Positions 6,497 through 14,426 of a stretch of DNA of 38,262 nucleotides are shown here, piece by piece (within the stretch, counting starts at the first letter, position 1; every line of letters begins with the position of its first letter). The translations under genes were made by a program, and so were the position numbers. Source of the stretch: a virus; the IMG/VR virus record IMGVR_UViG_3300003177_000062, positions 1 to 38,262 of that record. One strand, written 5' to 3'. The notes under the pieces were generated by a model that saw nothing but the letters and a program-made list of their open reading frames with translations, had not been told where the DNA came from and did not search any database.

Positions 6497-7731
6497 TACA
6501 TAACTCCAAGGTCTATCATTTGAAATTTCCTATATGTTGGTAATTTCACTACTGCTGTTGGCTCAAATCTCATTTTATGATAATCAAATTTTCCCTCTTC
6601 CCATATATTGTTCTCTTTGCAATACTTATATTTTTTTAGTATTTGAGATACAATTTTCCCTGCATCTTCTATATCTTCTTTGTCAAGTTGATAATATGCA
6701 CTTCTACTTGCTTCATTCTTCCCTGCTACACAAAATCTAAAGTCTTTTACATCTATTCCATTTTGTCTTAGGACTTCCCTGTAAATCCATTCCTGTATAT
6801 CATAGAAAAATTTACTACTTTGATTTGCAAACATTGATAATGTAGCATCTTGTGCTGTTTTCAAATCTATACAAAACCATATTTGGTGTTCCTTACTTAA
6901 ATTCACAAGTGCATCAGGTCTTACTTGCACTTCAATTCCATTTATAACTCCATAAAAAGTTTTTTCAACATAGCAATTATCCAACTCCAATACTTCTTTT
7001 AGTTTTGCTTTCAATAATGTCCTGTTTCCAACTTCAACTATAAACATACTTTCAAGTGCTTTTTTTGATGTTAGTATTGCTACATTTAGTTGTGATTGTG
7101 TAACTATTGTTTTTTCTGATTTTTCTGTAAGGACTGCTATTTTATCTTTCAACCTATCCATTGTATCTGCTACTACAATTTCCCCTTTTGCTGTTTCCTT
7201 TGTTTCTATTTCTCCACCAAGTTTTTCTACTGCATCTACTAATTCACTCTTTACTGCTCTTGATGAAATTTCCAATACTGTATAATCTCTATTAAAATGT
7301 TCAGGCTCTAATACTAAAGTATGGTGCATACTACCTATAAGAAGTGCATCTGTCTTTTTTTGTCCTGTTTCTTTTGTTATATATTTAGCTTCATACTCTC
7401 TTGCATTTTCAAGTATTAGTTTTATTTTTGAACTTCCTAGTTTTGTACTGCTGTGATACACTTCATTTGGAATATCAATACCAATAGTTTTTGCTTTTTG
7501 TGTACTAATATCTTTTTTAGGCTCACTTTTTGGCTCTTTTGGTTTACTCTTTTCTGTTTTTACTTCAATTTTCTTTTCTGTTGGTTTACTATCTATAAAC
7601 TTTTTTGACAAAACTTTATCATCTCTGTATCTATCTAAAGTTCTTTTGTTATATCCTAAATCTTCCACCAACTCTTTAAAGCTTTTATAACCTGCTTCTT
7701 TTGATAATACTTTAAAATCTAATTTTGTCAT
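6496..7731 (-). CDS. RecE-like PD-(D/E)XK exonuclease with N-terminal HTH
   Basis: 411 residues. Residues about 90-411 match the RecE/DUF3799-type exonuclease: VYHSSTKLGSSKIKLIL, GSMHHTLVLEP, then D273 in VRPDALV, D289-L-K291 in CIDLKT, and the YxxQxxxY helix (310-317). These degrade one strand of dsDNA 5' to 3' and load an annealing protein, here probably the 116-619 product. The first 45 residues (SFKELVEDLGYNKRTLDRYRD) look like an HTH and are joined by a Lys/Pro/Glu-rich linker (about 50-80), an unusual addition. ATG start overlaps the next gene's region and is 3 bases from the 7735-8010 gene. Confidence 0.75.
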   Translation of the reverse strand: MTKLDFKVLSKEAGYKSFKELVEDLGYNKRTLDRYRDDKVLSKKFIDSKPTEKKIEVKTEKSKPKEPKSEPKKDISTQKAKTIGIDIPNEVYHSSTKLGSSKIKLILENAREYEAKYITKETGQKKTDALLIGSMHHTLVLEPEHFNRDYTVLEISSRAVKSELVDAVEKLGGEIETKETAKGEIVVADTMDRLKDKIAVLTEKSEKTIVTQSQLNVAILTSKKALESMFIVEVGNRTLLKAKLKEVLELDNCYVEKTFYGVINGIEVQVRPDALVNLSKEHQIWFCIDLKTAQDATLSMFANQSSKFFYDIQEWIYREVLRQNGIDVKDFRFCVAGKNEASRSAYYQLDKEDIEDAGKIVSQILKKYKYCKENNIWEEGKFDYHKMRFEPTAVVKLPTYRKFQMIDLGVM

Positions 7732-7734
7732 AGC

Positions 7735-8010
7735 TTATTTCTCCTTTCTTTTGTAAGGGTTTTTGTCTATGTTTGTTATTTCATACTGATAACATACATC
7801 AAATCCACTTCCGTTTTTTGTAGGATAAAACAAATCCATTAAATCATCTATTTTATTTTCTGCTTCCCATCTAATATCTTCATCTGTATCTTGTTCTGAT
7901 ACATCTATTTGAATTTTATTGTGTTGATAGTTTGCACCACTCCAATAATCTTTAATTGATTTATGTTTGAATTTCACAAGAACTTCTGTTGTTTTAACTT
8001 CTTTTTCCAT
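7735..8010 (-). CDS. First gene of promoter-C unit, hypothetical
   Basis: 91 residues, acidic, with ISVSEQDTDEDIRWEAENKI-like helix in the middle (about 36-55). The ATG is about 25 bases from the start predicted for promoter C. No family recognised. Confidence 0.65.
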   Translation of the reverse strand: MEKEVKTTEVLVKFKHKSIKDYWSGANYQHNKIQIDVSEQDTDEDIRWEAENKIDDLMDLFYPTKNGSGFDVCYQYEITNIDKNPYKRKEK

Positions 8011-8041
8011 CTTCTTTGCCTTTCTTTCTTTTGATACCCTA

Positions 8042-8070
8042 ATTATACCAAGTTTTTGTTAAAATGTCAA
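8042..8070 (-). promoter_or_regulatory. Consensus sigma70 promoter C, single operator
   Basis: TTGACA at 8065-8070, 17-base spacer, TATAAT at 8042-8047. The spacer operator TTAACAAAAACTTG is at 8049-8062. The upstream operator found at promoters A, B and D is absent: homology stops at about 8075 and is replaced by GT-rich sequence. This unit may therefore escape or respond differently to the shared regulator. Confidence 0.88.
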
Positions 8071-8219
8071 GTGTTTTTGTGTAAATGTGTATTTTTATTG
8101 AAGTATAGTTGTTTTATGTGTAGTTTGTGTAGTTTGTTTTGTGTATGTGGCAAACTAAAATGTGTAACGAAGATGGGTGCTACACATTTTAGCTGTGTGT
8201 GAGTGTATCTAAATATGTA
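8071..8219. other. Non-coding spacer with TACACAT repeats
   Basis: About 150 bases between endolysin stop and promoter C. The heptamer ATGTGTA occurs at 8085-8091, 8116-8122 and 8160-8166 and its complement TACACAT at 8181-8187. The same heptamer is iterated between terS and terL. Candidate binding sites for a phage protein; could also be part of an origin or packaging region. Confidence 0.55.
8155..8192. terminator. 12-bp perfect inverted repeat after the lysis genes
   Basis: CTAAAATGTGTA (8155-8166) and TACACATTTTAG (8181-8192) are exact complements around a 14-base loop. It lies 28 bases after the endolysin stop, at the end of the long late transcript, so a terminator is possible; but the stem is AT-rich and no long T run follows, so a protein-binding palindrome is equally likely. 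Confidence 0.5.
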
Positions 8220-8703
8220 TTATGTATCTATAAATTCTTTAATGCCTTCTACTATTGCTTCATAATATTTATTCTTCTTGTACATAAAATCTTTTAGTTC
8301 TTGTGTATTTGACATAAAACAAGGCTCTACTATTACACAAGGTGCATTAGTGTATCTTAGTAAATATCCACCTCTATCCTCTACATCTTTTGGCTTAATT
8401 CCTCTATCTCTATATCCAATTATGATAATAAAGTGTTTCTGTACCTGTTGAGTTCTCATCAAATGAATTATGATGAAATGATACTATCATAGATGGACTG
8501 TGCTTATTTATATCGTTTGGTAGTTTTGAGTATGTATCTCTATAAATCAATACACATCTTATTCCTTGTGCTTCTAGCATACCATACACATTTTGTGCTT
8601 CTATATCATTAAGTCCATATTCTGTTACACCAAGTTCTTTATTTGATGCTCCATAACTCTTTTCTGTATGTCCTACTACTAAAGCTACTAATCTTTTTGC
8701 CAT
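8220..8703 (-). pseudogene. N-acetylmuramoyl-L-alanine amidase endolysin (Amidase_3), frame broken
   Basis: The N-terminal frame (8410-8703) has the zinc ligands expected of Amidase_3: H12 in VVGHT, E28 in VTEYG and H77 in SFHHNS. It ends soon after TGTETLYYH. The C-terminal frame (8220-8462) begins in register at GYRDRGIKPKD and holds the catalytic Glu in VIVEPCFMSN. About 18-20 residues that normally link YYH to the RDRGIK strand are absent and the frame shifts, so some 50-60 bases seem deleted around 8412-8422. It cleaves the amide bond of peptidoglycan at lysis. ATG has an AGGAG site (8714-8718) eight bases upstream. Confidence 0.8.
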
Positions 8704-8707
8704 AATA

Positions 8708-8800
8708 TTATCTCCTGTTTTCTAAACATTCGTTGCAAATTAAACTATCACAAGGCTCTCCACAATCCAAACAAGTGTTACTTTGTTGAGTTGCTGTCAT
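8708..8800 (-). CDS. Small Cys-rich peptide between spanin and endolysin
   Basis: 30 residues, ATG at 8798-8800, TAA at 8708-8710. C10, C13, C17, C22 and C25 include two CxxC pairs, as in a minimal zinc knuckle. An AAGG-type site lies about nine bases upstream. It overlaps the end of the o-spanin gene by 23 bases and ends four bases before the endolysin ATG, so it bridges what would otherwise be a gap. Function unknown; could be spurious but the tight packing favours it. Confidence 0.5.
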   Translation of the reverse strand: MTATQQSNTCLDCGEPCDSLICNECLENRR

Positions 8801-9035
8801 TAAATGTGCCTTCATAATCTTCAATTTGTTTATTCTGAAACTTTATTATATTTCTAAAGTTCTCAATATATGCTTTATATAATGCTGTATCTGCCTTATA
8901 TACTCTTATCTCTCTTGTCTTTGGTATTTGTATGGTTTGGAACTTAAATTGCTTAGGCTTCAAATATACATACTCTTTAGTGCTACAACCTACTAATAAA
9001 AAACTTGCTAATACTAAAAATAATATCTTTTTCAT
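8778..9035 (-). CDS. Rz1-like outer-membrane spanin lipoprotein
   Basis: 85 residues. Signal peptide MKKILFLVLASFLLVGCS with lipobox LVGC (Cys17) is seen directly, so the mature protein is a lipoprotein. Paired with the Rz-like gene at 9037-9360, it fits the o-spanin that spans the periplasm and fuses the membranes at lysis. It is longer and less Pro-rich than lambda Rz1 and has a C-terminal helix (AYIENFRNIIKFQNKQIED). Confidence 0.7.
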   Translation of the reverse strand: MKKILFLVLASFLLVGCSTKEYVYLKPKQFKFQTIQIPKTREIRVYKADTALYKAYIENFRNIIKFQNKQIEDYEGTFNDSNSTK

Positions 9036-9036
9036 A

Positions 9037-9360
9037 CTAAACCCTCATTGTTACAAAATCATCATCACTCTGTTGTGGCTCTAACTTTTTTTGCTTTGCT
9101 TCTTTTTCTATTGCATCTAATGTTATTTCACTTTTCTTCAACTCTTCAACTCTTACTTTTTGCTTCTCATTGAATACTTGTCTTTTTACTTCATCTTTTG
9201 CAACTTCTTTTCTGACTTTGATTTCTCTTTTAAGTCTGCCAATATTTTCTTTCTGTTCTTCATTTGAAGCTTTTAGGTATTTCATATATGCTAAAAATCC
9301 TAATACAATCGCTCCAATAAACATACTTGCATACATTTTTAATGTGCTAAATCCAAACAT
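9037..9360 (-). CDS. Rz-like inner-membrane spanin
   Basis: 107 residues. One N-terminal transmembrane segment (about 9-25, YASMFIGAIVLGFLAYM) is followed by a long charged coiled coil (about 30-95), the typical i-spanin layout. One base separates it from the lipoprotein gene. Lysis role by context. Confidence 0.7.
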   Translation of the reverse strand: MFGFSTLKMYASMFIGAIVLGFLAYMKYLKASNEEQKENIGRLKREIKVRKEVAKDEVKRQVFNEKQKVRVEELKKSEITLDAIEKEAKQKKLEPQQSDDDFVTMRV

Positions 9361-9363
9361 AAC

Positions 9364-9570
9364 TTATTCCATCTTCTTTTTTATTACTTCTGTTACCATT
9401 TTCATTAACTCTGCACCTAAATCACTTCTGCTCATAATCAATGTCATTGCTAGAAATGCAAGTAAACCTGTATTCCAAATAACATCTGCACCTTTTCCAC
9501 TAAATGCTGTATATCCATATACAACTATAAATAGAAAAAATGCTACAAAACTCTTCCAATTTTTTAACAT
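9364..9570 (-). CDS. Small holin-like membrane protein
   Basis: 68 residues with two hydrophobic segments (about 7-24 and 31-46) and a basic C-terminal tail ending KKKME, as in small holins. It sits in the lysis block three bases before the i-spanin start. Confidence 0.6.
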   Translation of the reverse strand: MLKNWKSFVAFFLFIVVYGYTAFSGKGADVIWNTGLLAFLAMTLIMSRSDLGAELMKMVTEVIKKKME

Positions 9571-9579
9571 ACTAAATCC

Positions 9580-9933
9580 TTATTTTGCTTTTAACTCTGC
9601 TTGTAAATCTTGTTCTATTTCTACATTGAATTTTTTAGCTATTATTAATTCCATTAGATATACTGCTCTTGTTCCTTGATGTGCTACAAAACCTGCTAAA
9701 CCTACTGCAAGTAATTCAGTACCACCAAAACCTACAACTGTTGTAAAAGTTATGATACTTAGCATTACTGAACTTATCATATCGCTTATAAATAAAATAA
9801 CTCTTTGCTTAAAAGTTTTATTTTTCCTTCTTCCGTAATTAATAATTGCTCCAACTATCCCAAACAAAAATACTATTAAACCTGTTTTTTCAGGTATTTC
9901 ATTTAAACTACTATAAGGCACTTCATACTCCAT
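9580..9933 (-). CDS. Holin-family membrane protein
   Basis: 117 residues with two or three hydrophobic segments (about 18-33, 49-66 and 69-84) and charged ends; pattern resembles phage holins of the LydA/Phage_holin type. Having two holin-like genes is common (holin and antiholin). It overlaps the 9923-10261 gene by 11 bases. Confidence 0.6.
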   Translation of the reverse strand: MEYEVPYSSLNEIPEKTGLIVFLFGIVGAIINYGRRKNKTFKQRVILFISDMISSVMLSIITFTTVVGFGGTELLAVGLAGFVAHQGTRAVYLMELIIAKKFNVEIEQDLQAELKAK

Positions 9934-10261
9934 ATTTGATTTTATGATAAATTCTAATAAGCTTCATCATTGTTTTAGTTCTCCAAGATGTTTCTATCTC
10001 AAATAAAATCTCTTCTCCTAAATTGTCTGCTAATTCATACTTCTCTTTATCGCACAAGTAGTCGTGTAAAAAGAAAAATGGCATAAACTTTGGTGCATAT
10101 CTTGATACTATAAGTCTAAATATTCTAAACTTTAATGTCAATCCATCACTTTCATACCCTGTATGTATCCGTATATTTTTAATCTGATATGGCTTATCTA
10201 ATACAAATGTATTTTTAGATGTTGCACATACTGTTGGATATTCAGGGTATCTTCTTACCAT
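9923..10261 (-). CDS. DUF1353 family protein
   Basis: 112 residues. HTGYESDGLTLKF and FFFLHDYLCD fit the DUF1353 pattern (G-F-x-T-D-G-A-S, then L-H-D-Y-L), a family that accompanies tail fibre and lysis genes in Mu-like phages. A metal site from His and Asp of HDY is possible. Exact role unknown. Confidence 0.65.
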   Translation of the reverse strand: MVRRYPEYPTVCATSKNTFVLDKPYQIKNIRIHTGYESDGLTLKFRIFRLIVSRYAPKFMPFFFLHDYLCDKEKYELADNLGEEILFEIETSWRTKTMMKLIRIYHKIKYGV

Positions 10262-10815
10262 ACAATTAAGTCTAAGTCTGCTTGTGTTTTAGCTAAATCA
10301 ACATTAGCTTTTAGTGTTCCTGCTTTTTGAAGTAATGCTTGTTTATGTACTTTACCATCATTTAGCACTTGTTTTAGTTGTGCTACTGTGTGCATTTCAT
10401 AACTCCATACAAGTTTTCCACTAACTGTTTTTGCACATTTGAAATAATCATCTGTACCACCTGTAACTACTCCAATAAGATTTAATTGGTCTAGTTCTTG
10501 ACTTTGGTATGTTCTCCCACCTGTTAGTGCTGTTGAAGTAAAACCACTTGTTATTTCTGTGCTACAAGCTGTATTTATTTCTTGTACTTTTCTTGCTATA
10601 TATTCTGAAAATGGTATTGCTACTAAAGCATTGTAGCTTGTAGGACTAATACTAGTTAATGTTGTGCTATGTTTTGCTTCAACATTAGCAATTATTTCAG
10701 TTGATTTTTTATAAGTTCCTGTTTGCTTACCATCTTTATCCAAAATAGGTATATCTAAAAATATATCATCTTCAAATGCGAACGGATTGTTATTTGTGTC
10801 TTTATAGTATTTCAT
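10255..10815 (-). CDS. Tail fibre-associated protein (DUF4376-like)
   Basis: 186 residues. The C-terminal helices (YEMHTVAQLKQVLNDGKVHK..., about 139-186) resemble DUF4376, which often ends phage tail fibre or fibre-assembly proteins. The N-terminus (KYYKDTNNNPFAFEDD) is similar to the start of other such proteins. It follows the fibre gene by 13 bases. Confidence 0.5.
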   Translation of the reverse strand: MKYYKDTNNNPFAFEDDIFLDIPILDKDGKQTGTYKKSTEIIANVEAKHSTTLTSISPTSYNALVAIPFSEYIARKVQEINTACSTEITSGFTSTALTGGRTYQSQELDQLNLIGVVTGGTDDYFKCAKTVSGKLVWSYEMHTVAQLKQVLNDGKVHKQALLQKAGTLKANVDLAKTQADLDLIVW

Positions 10816-10828
10816 TTGCTTTTCCTTT

Positions 10829-11878
10829 TTATCTTAATTCTCGCCAAACATTAAATGCACCACTCATTATATATGTTGAGCCATTTGGTACTATTGCATA
10901 CACCTCTCCTCTACCTGTTGCTCCTGACAAAGTAGCTTCTGATACAACTACTCCATCAACCGATATGTTCATATTATATGCTGTTACACCATCTCTTACT
11001 ACTACAAAAATTGTTTTTCCTGTTGTGTTTGTGTAAGTAACTCCATTTGCTCTACTTGCTGTTAATACTTGCCAAGTTTGATTTACACCTAAACCTGTAT
11101 TGTTATCAACATATTGTTTGTTTGCAAATTCGTATGCTGTTGTTGGATTACCTGCTGGAGATGTTGGGAATTTTTTGAAGTTTGCAATCTGTATTGCATC
11201 AATAGTTAATGCACTTAATAATGCCCCATTACCTGTGTAGAAATTAAACCCACCACCAATTTTACTTTCAATAGCACAAAAATTTGTTCCATCTTCTGCT
11301 CCCATTGATAAGTTTGCATATCCTGTACCTTTTCTTAGTTCTAAAGTTGCACCACTTGAAGATAATATTTTAAGTGGACCTGACATTGTATCGCCACTTT
11401 TGCTTACTTTTAGGTTTACTTTTTCATTTGTTGCTATATCATATATGTTAAATCTTGAATTTGCTAAATCATATACTGCTATATATCTTGTCATTGTATT
11501 CAAGTATCCTGCTGTCAATGTTGCACCATTGTAGTATATAGGCTTTGCTGTTAGTGTGTTTATTTTTAAAGTTGTTGCACCTGTATTTACATTAGAAGGT
11601 GTGAACATAAAAGTCATTCCATTAAATAAAACTTCTGTTGTTGATGCTGTTGCACTTCTTGTAAGCTGTACTGCATTTGCTGTTCCTACATCTGTATATG
11701 TAAGTGCTTTTGTCATAATGTCAATAACTTCTGACATTTGTTTTGTTTTTGCTCCATCTAATGTTTGAAATGGCTTTATTACATTTTCTGCTTCTGTCAT
11801 TAAGCTGTTAAACTCTTCTGCTGTAAGTTCCCCTGCACTCGTATTGTCGTTATCTAATTTGCTTCCTACTTCAAGCAT
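10829..11878 (-). CDS. Tail fibre protein
   Basis: 349 residues. The middle has KSGDTMSGPLKI (about 159-170), the short repeat typical of phage tail fibres, and YEFANKQYVDNN (about 251-262), another fibre signature. The N-terminal half is Thr/Ala-rich and beta-like (MTFMFTPSNVNTGATTLKIN). Likely the receptor-binding fibre attached to the baseplate. Overlaps the gpI-like gene by 13 bases. Confidence 0.75.
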   Translation of the reverse strand: MLEVGSKLDNDNTSAGELTAEEFNSLMTEAENVIKPFQTLDGAKTKQMSEVIDIMTKALTYTDVGTANAVQLTRSATASTTEVLFNGMTFMFTPSNVNTGATTLKINTLTAKPIYYNGATLTAGYLNTMTRYIAVYDLANSRFNIYDIATNEKVNLKVSKSGDTMSGPLKILSSSGATLELRKGTGYANLSMGAEDGTNFCAIESKIGGGFNFYTGNGALLSALTIDAIQIANFKKFPTSPAGNPTTAYEFANKQYVDNNTGLGVNQTWQVLTASRANGVTYTNTTGKTIFVVVRDGVTAYNMNISVDGVVVSEATLSGATGRGEVYAIVPNGSTYIMSGAFNVWRELR

Positions 11879-12510
11879 AATTCAATCCTTTCTTCATTTA
11901 ATGTTTCATCTACTATATATAGTATTCTTGTTTGAGATTGCTTAATAATATCATAAATCTTCTTTATTTTTATAATATTCTTATTTCCTCTAAAACCAAG
12001 AGGGAATTTATATGCAAATCCACTTACTTCTTTTTGTTTAAAAAATACAACTAATATATTGTTTGGGTCTGTAATACCTAGTCCTATTTTTACAGGGAAC
12101 TTATATACAAATCTTTTTCCTCTTAAATATTCAACTCCTGAAATAACTTTTACATCATACCCATACATATTTGCTATTGCTTTAAAATGCCAAGCTGTGT
12201 TACCTTGCATTAAATATTTCAATATGTAAATATCTTTTCTATGTTCAAAATCATCTGTATTATAAAATATCTCATTTGGTATATTATAATCTTTTTTGAA
12301 GTTGTCTATCAAATATCCACTTTCACATACATACAAACCTCTAAATGTTTCATTGTATCTATCAACTAACCAAGTAAATCCACTAGCTATCCACTTTATA
12401 AGCTTGTTAAAATTTGTACCTTCTAAGTGTGCTTGTTTATACACTTTACCTGTTGGTAGATATTTCAATAAAATTTTATCTTGTTCTTCTCTATTAAACC
12501 ATAAACTCAT
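11866..12510 (-). CDS. Baseplate wedge protein, gpI/DUF2313-like
   Basis: 214 residues, placed between baseplate J and the fibre, where P2 gpI or Mu gp48-like (DUF2313) proteins sit. LLKYLPTGKVY near the start and a long helical N-terminal region fit; the C-terminus is beta-rich. It probably links fibre to baseplate. Confidence 0.65.
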   Translation of the reverse strand: MSLWFNREEQDKILLKYLPTGKVYKQAHLEGTNFNKLIKWIASGFTWLVDRYNETFRGLYVCESGYLIDNFKKDYNIPNEIFYNTDDFEHRKDIYILKYLMQGNTAWHFKAIANMYGYDVKVISGVEYLRGKRFVYKFPVKIGLGITDPNNILVVFFKQKEVSGFAYKFPLGFRGNKNIIKIKKIYDIIKQSQTRILYIVDETLNEERIELCLK

Positions 12511-12519
12511 AATTAATTC

Positions 12520-13621
12520 CTATTGAAATGTTGTGCCTGTGTACTTCCAAAATGTACCACTTGTTACTACTGTACTTCCACTTACTAATGTAAAACTATC
12601 TACCTGCTCTGCACCATTTGTTGTTTTGTAGATTACTGCTTCTAACTGTGAAGCTGATATGCCTTTTTCATACATATCTACTTCATATAAATATCTTATG
12701 TTTTTTTCAACTTCTGTTTTTAGTCCATCACTTGCAGGACTTAAACTTGATATTACTACTTGAATATCTGTAACTGTTGGAAGTGCAACTGTTATTGCTG
12801 TAATATCCATTTGTGCAGGTGCTATTGATTTTGTGTACTGAATTATATCTGTTTGTTCTTGTGAAGTTAATCCAAAACTTTCATTCAATGCTACTGCTTT
12901 TATTGTTCCTTCTATTGGACTTTCTACCCATATATATTTTAATGTTTTAATATTCTCCATATTTATATACTTAATATTATTATCATTAAATGGACTTTGT
13001 GGATTTATTATAAAAAATTCTACTCTTTTTCTATAATCTTCTACACTCTCTTCATCTTTTCCACCATCTATTAAAATTACACCTAAATCTTTATTCACTC
13101 CACCTATTGTAATACAACTGATACAACTGCTGTATTCTCTGTTACTAAAGTTACTGTATCTCCTGTAATTAGTGTTCCTGCATCAAACTGTAATGTATTT
13201 GCATCTACTACCGTTATTTGTGTTGTAACTCCATTTACTAAGCCTTGTGTATTTGTCAATTCGTGTGAGTTATATGTGAATACTGCGATACTTCCTGTAA
13301 CTGTAACTGTTCCAACTTTTGTGTTCTGCACTATTGTTGCTTCTGATAATGTTTTAAATGTTCCATTATCATCTTTCAGTTCTGTACCTTTCCACCTGCT
13401 GTAAGTGCAGGTTTTGGTGGTAACAATCTTCCTGTTTTTAAGTACAAATATTCTTTATCTGCTGTTGATATAAAAGCTTGTTTTTCTATAAATCCAAGTT
13501 TACTAGCAAACTCTTCTAGCCTTGAAGCAAATCCTAAACCTATTGAAGCAACTAAACCTTTATACATAAATCCTGTAATGTATTGAAAATCAACTTTTAA
13601 TCTTTCAAATATATCATTCAT
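12520..13621 (-). pseudogene. Baseplate protein J-like, broken by two frame disruptions
   Basis: Three frames form one Baseplate_J protein: 13376-13621 (N-terminus, ends ...LTAGGKV), about 13104-13372 (TELKDDNGTFKTLSEATIVQN..., then Ig-like beta region), and 12520-about 13110 (TIGGVNKDLGVILIDGG..., the conserved core EDYRKRVE and the C-terminus). At the first break the sequence GGTACAG (13383-13389) is read in two registers, and about 12 residues usual in this family are missing. At the second break, near 13107-13113, one base seems lost (GTATTACAA where a third T restores frame). The protein builds the baseplate wedge. Confidence 0.8.
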
Positions 13622-13980
13622 ATTGCAAATCTCCTATTTACTGTTATTTCTTTTTTGTCATAACATATAACCTGTAATGTCATAATACCATTAGTTATAT
13701 AAGCATCTGTTTCAATCCTTGTATATAATCCATCTTCAACTAATTTTAGTGCTATTTCTTTTGCTGTTTCTCTTAAATTTCTAGCTACTTCATCTGTTAG
13801 TCTGCTTTGGTCATAAGTCCATATTTCACTAGATTTTATATCTATCCAATAACCTCTTTGATTTCTCACTCTACTGTCTGTGAAAAATGCTGTTATTAAT
13901 GTAGTTTCTCCATCATCTTGTGTATCTATTACATTATCCTGTAATTGCAAGTCTAGTTTATCATCTAATTTGAAGTCCAT
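13618..13980 (-). CDS. Mu gp46-like baseplate protein
   Basis: 120 residues, FTDSRV and RGYWIDIKSSEIWTYDQSRLTDEV (about 33-63) match the GP46 family of Mu-like phages, a gp25-like wedge component. ATG preceded by AGGAG at 13985-13989 and overlaps the next gene ATGA-like. Confidence 0.75.
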   Translation of the reverse strand: MDFKLDDKLDLQLQDNVIDTQDDGETTLITAFFTDSRVRNQRGYWIDIKSSEIWTYDQSRLTDEVARNLRETAKEIALKLVEDGLYTRIETDAYITNGIMTLQVICYDKKEITVNRRFAI

Positions 13981-13989
13981 TTTATTCTC

Positions 13990-14426
13990 CTAGTTTGGTG
14001 CTGATGTAGTTCCACCACTATCGCCTGTATGTGTATGTGATTTAAGGCTTATTCCACCACCTGTTACATCTGTACTTCCTACAACATTTGGTGCTGTTAC
14101 ACTTGTTCCTGCTGTTATAGTTGTATCGCATACAAAATTGTATCGCCTTTGATTTCTATTATACCCTTACTAAATTTAAAGTGTATAAAATTGTTATCAT
14201 CTGTAACATATACATCTCCATCTTCTAGTTCAATATCCTTCTGTAAAGCCATTATTACATCTTGATTTGTTCCTTTGGATAGATTTATGACTAAAGCTTT
14301 TTCATTCTTTGGTTTACTGTATAAGCCTTTTGGAGATATAAATCTGTTCTGTGTTATTCCACCAAGTCCTAGCACTTCTACTAAATATGATTTTATTGTT
14401 CTTTTTATTATTGCAAATCTGTTCAT
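13990..14426 (-). pseudogene. Mu gp45-like baseplate spike, 1-base frameshift
   Basis: The frame from 14426 gives residues 1-103 (GLGGITQNRFISP, SKGTNQDVIMALQKD) and stops at 14115. The next frame carries on with VCDTTITAGTSV and ends ISLKSHTHTGDSGGTTSAPN, the typical spike tip with an HTH (His-Thr-His) iron-binding motif, stopping at 13990-13992. One base is missing in or near the four-A run at about 14133-14136. Corrected length is about 145 residues. It pierces the outer membrane at infection. Confidence 0.8.

Noticed and set aside
8155-8192. tRNA or structured RNA at the palindrome
   Set aside because: No cloverleaf or other arms; loop and stem do not fit any RNA gene I can recognise. 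No tRNA or rRNA seen anywhere in the window.
13104-13331. Separate gene for the 75-residue frame in baseplate J
   Set aside because: Its sequence continues from and into the flanking frames and matches the middle of a J-like protein; the start has no ribosome binding site.
14115-14140. Programmed frameshift in the spike
   Set aside because: No proper slippery heptamer (ATT TTG does not re-pair), spikes are not known to need one, and similar single-base losses occur elsewhere here.
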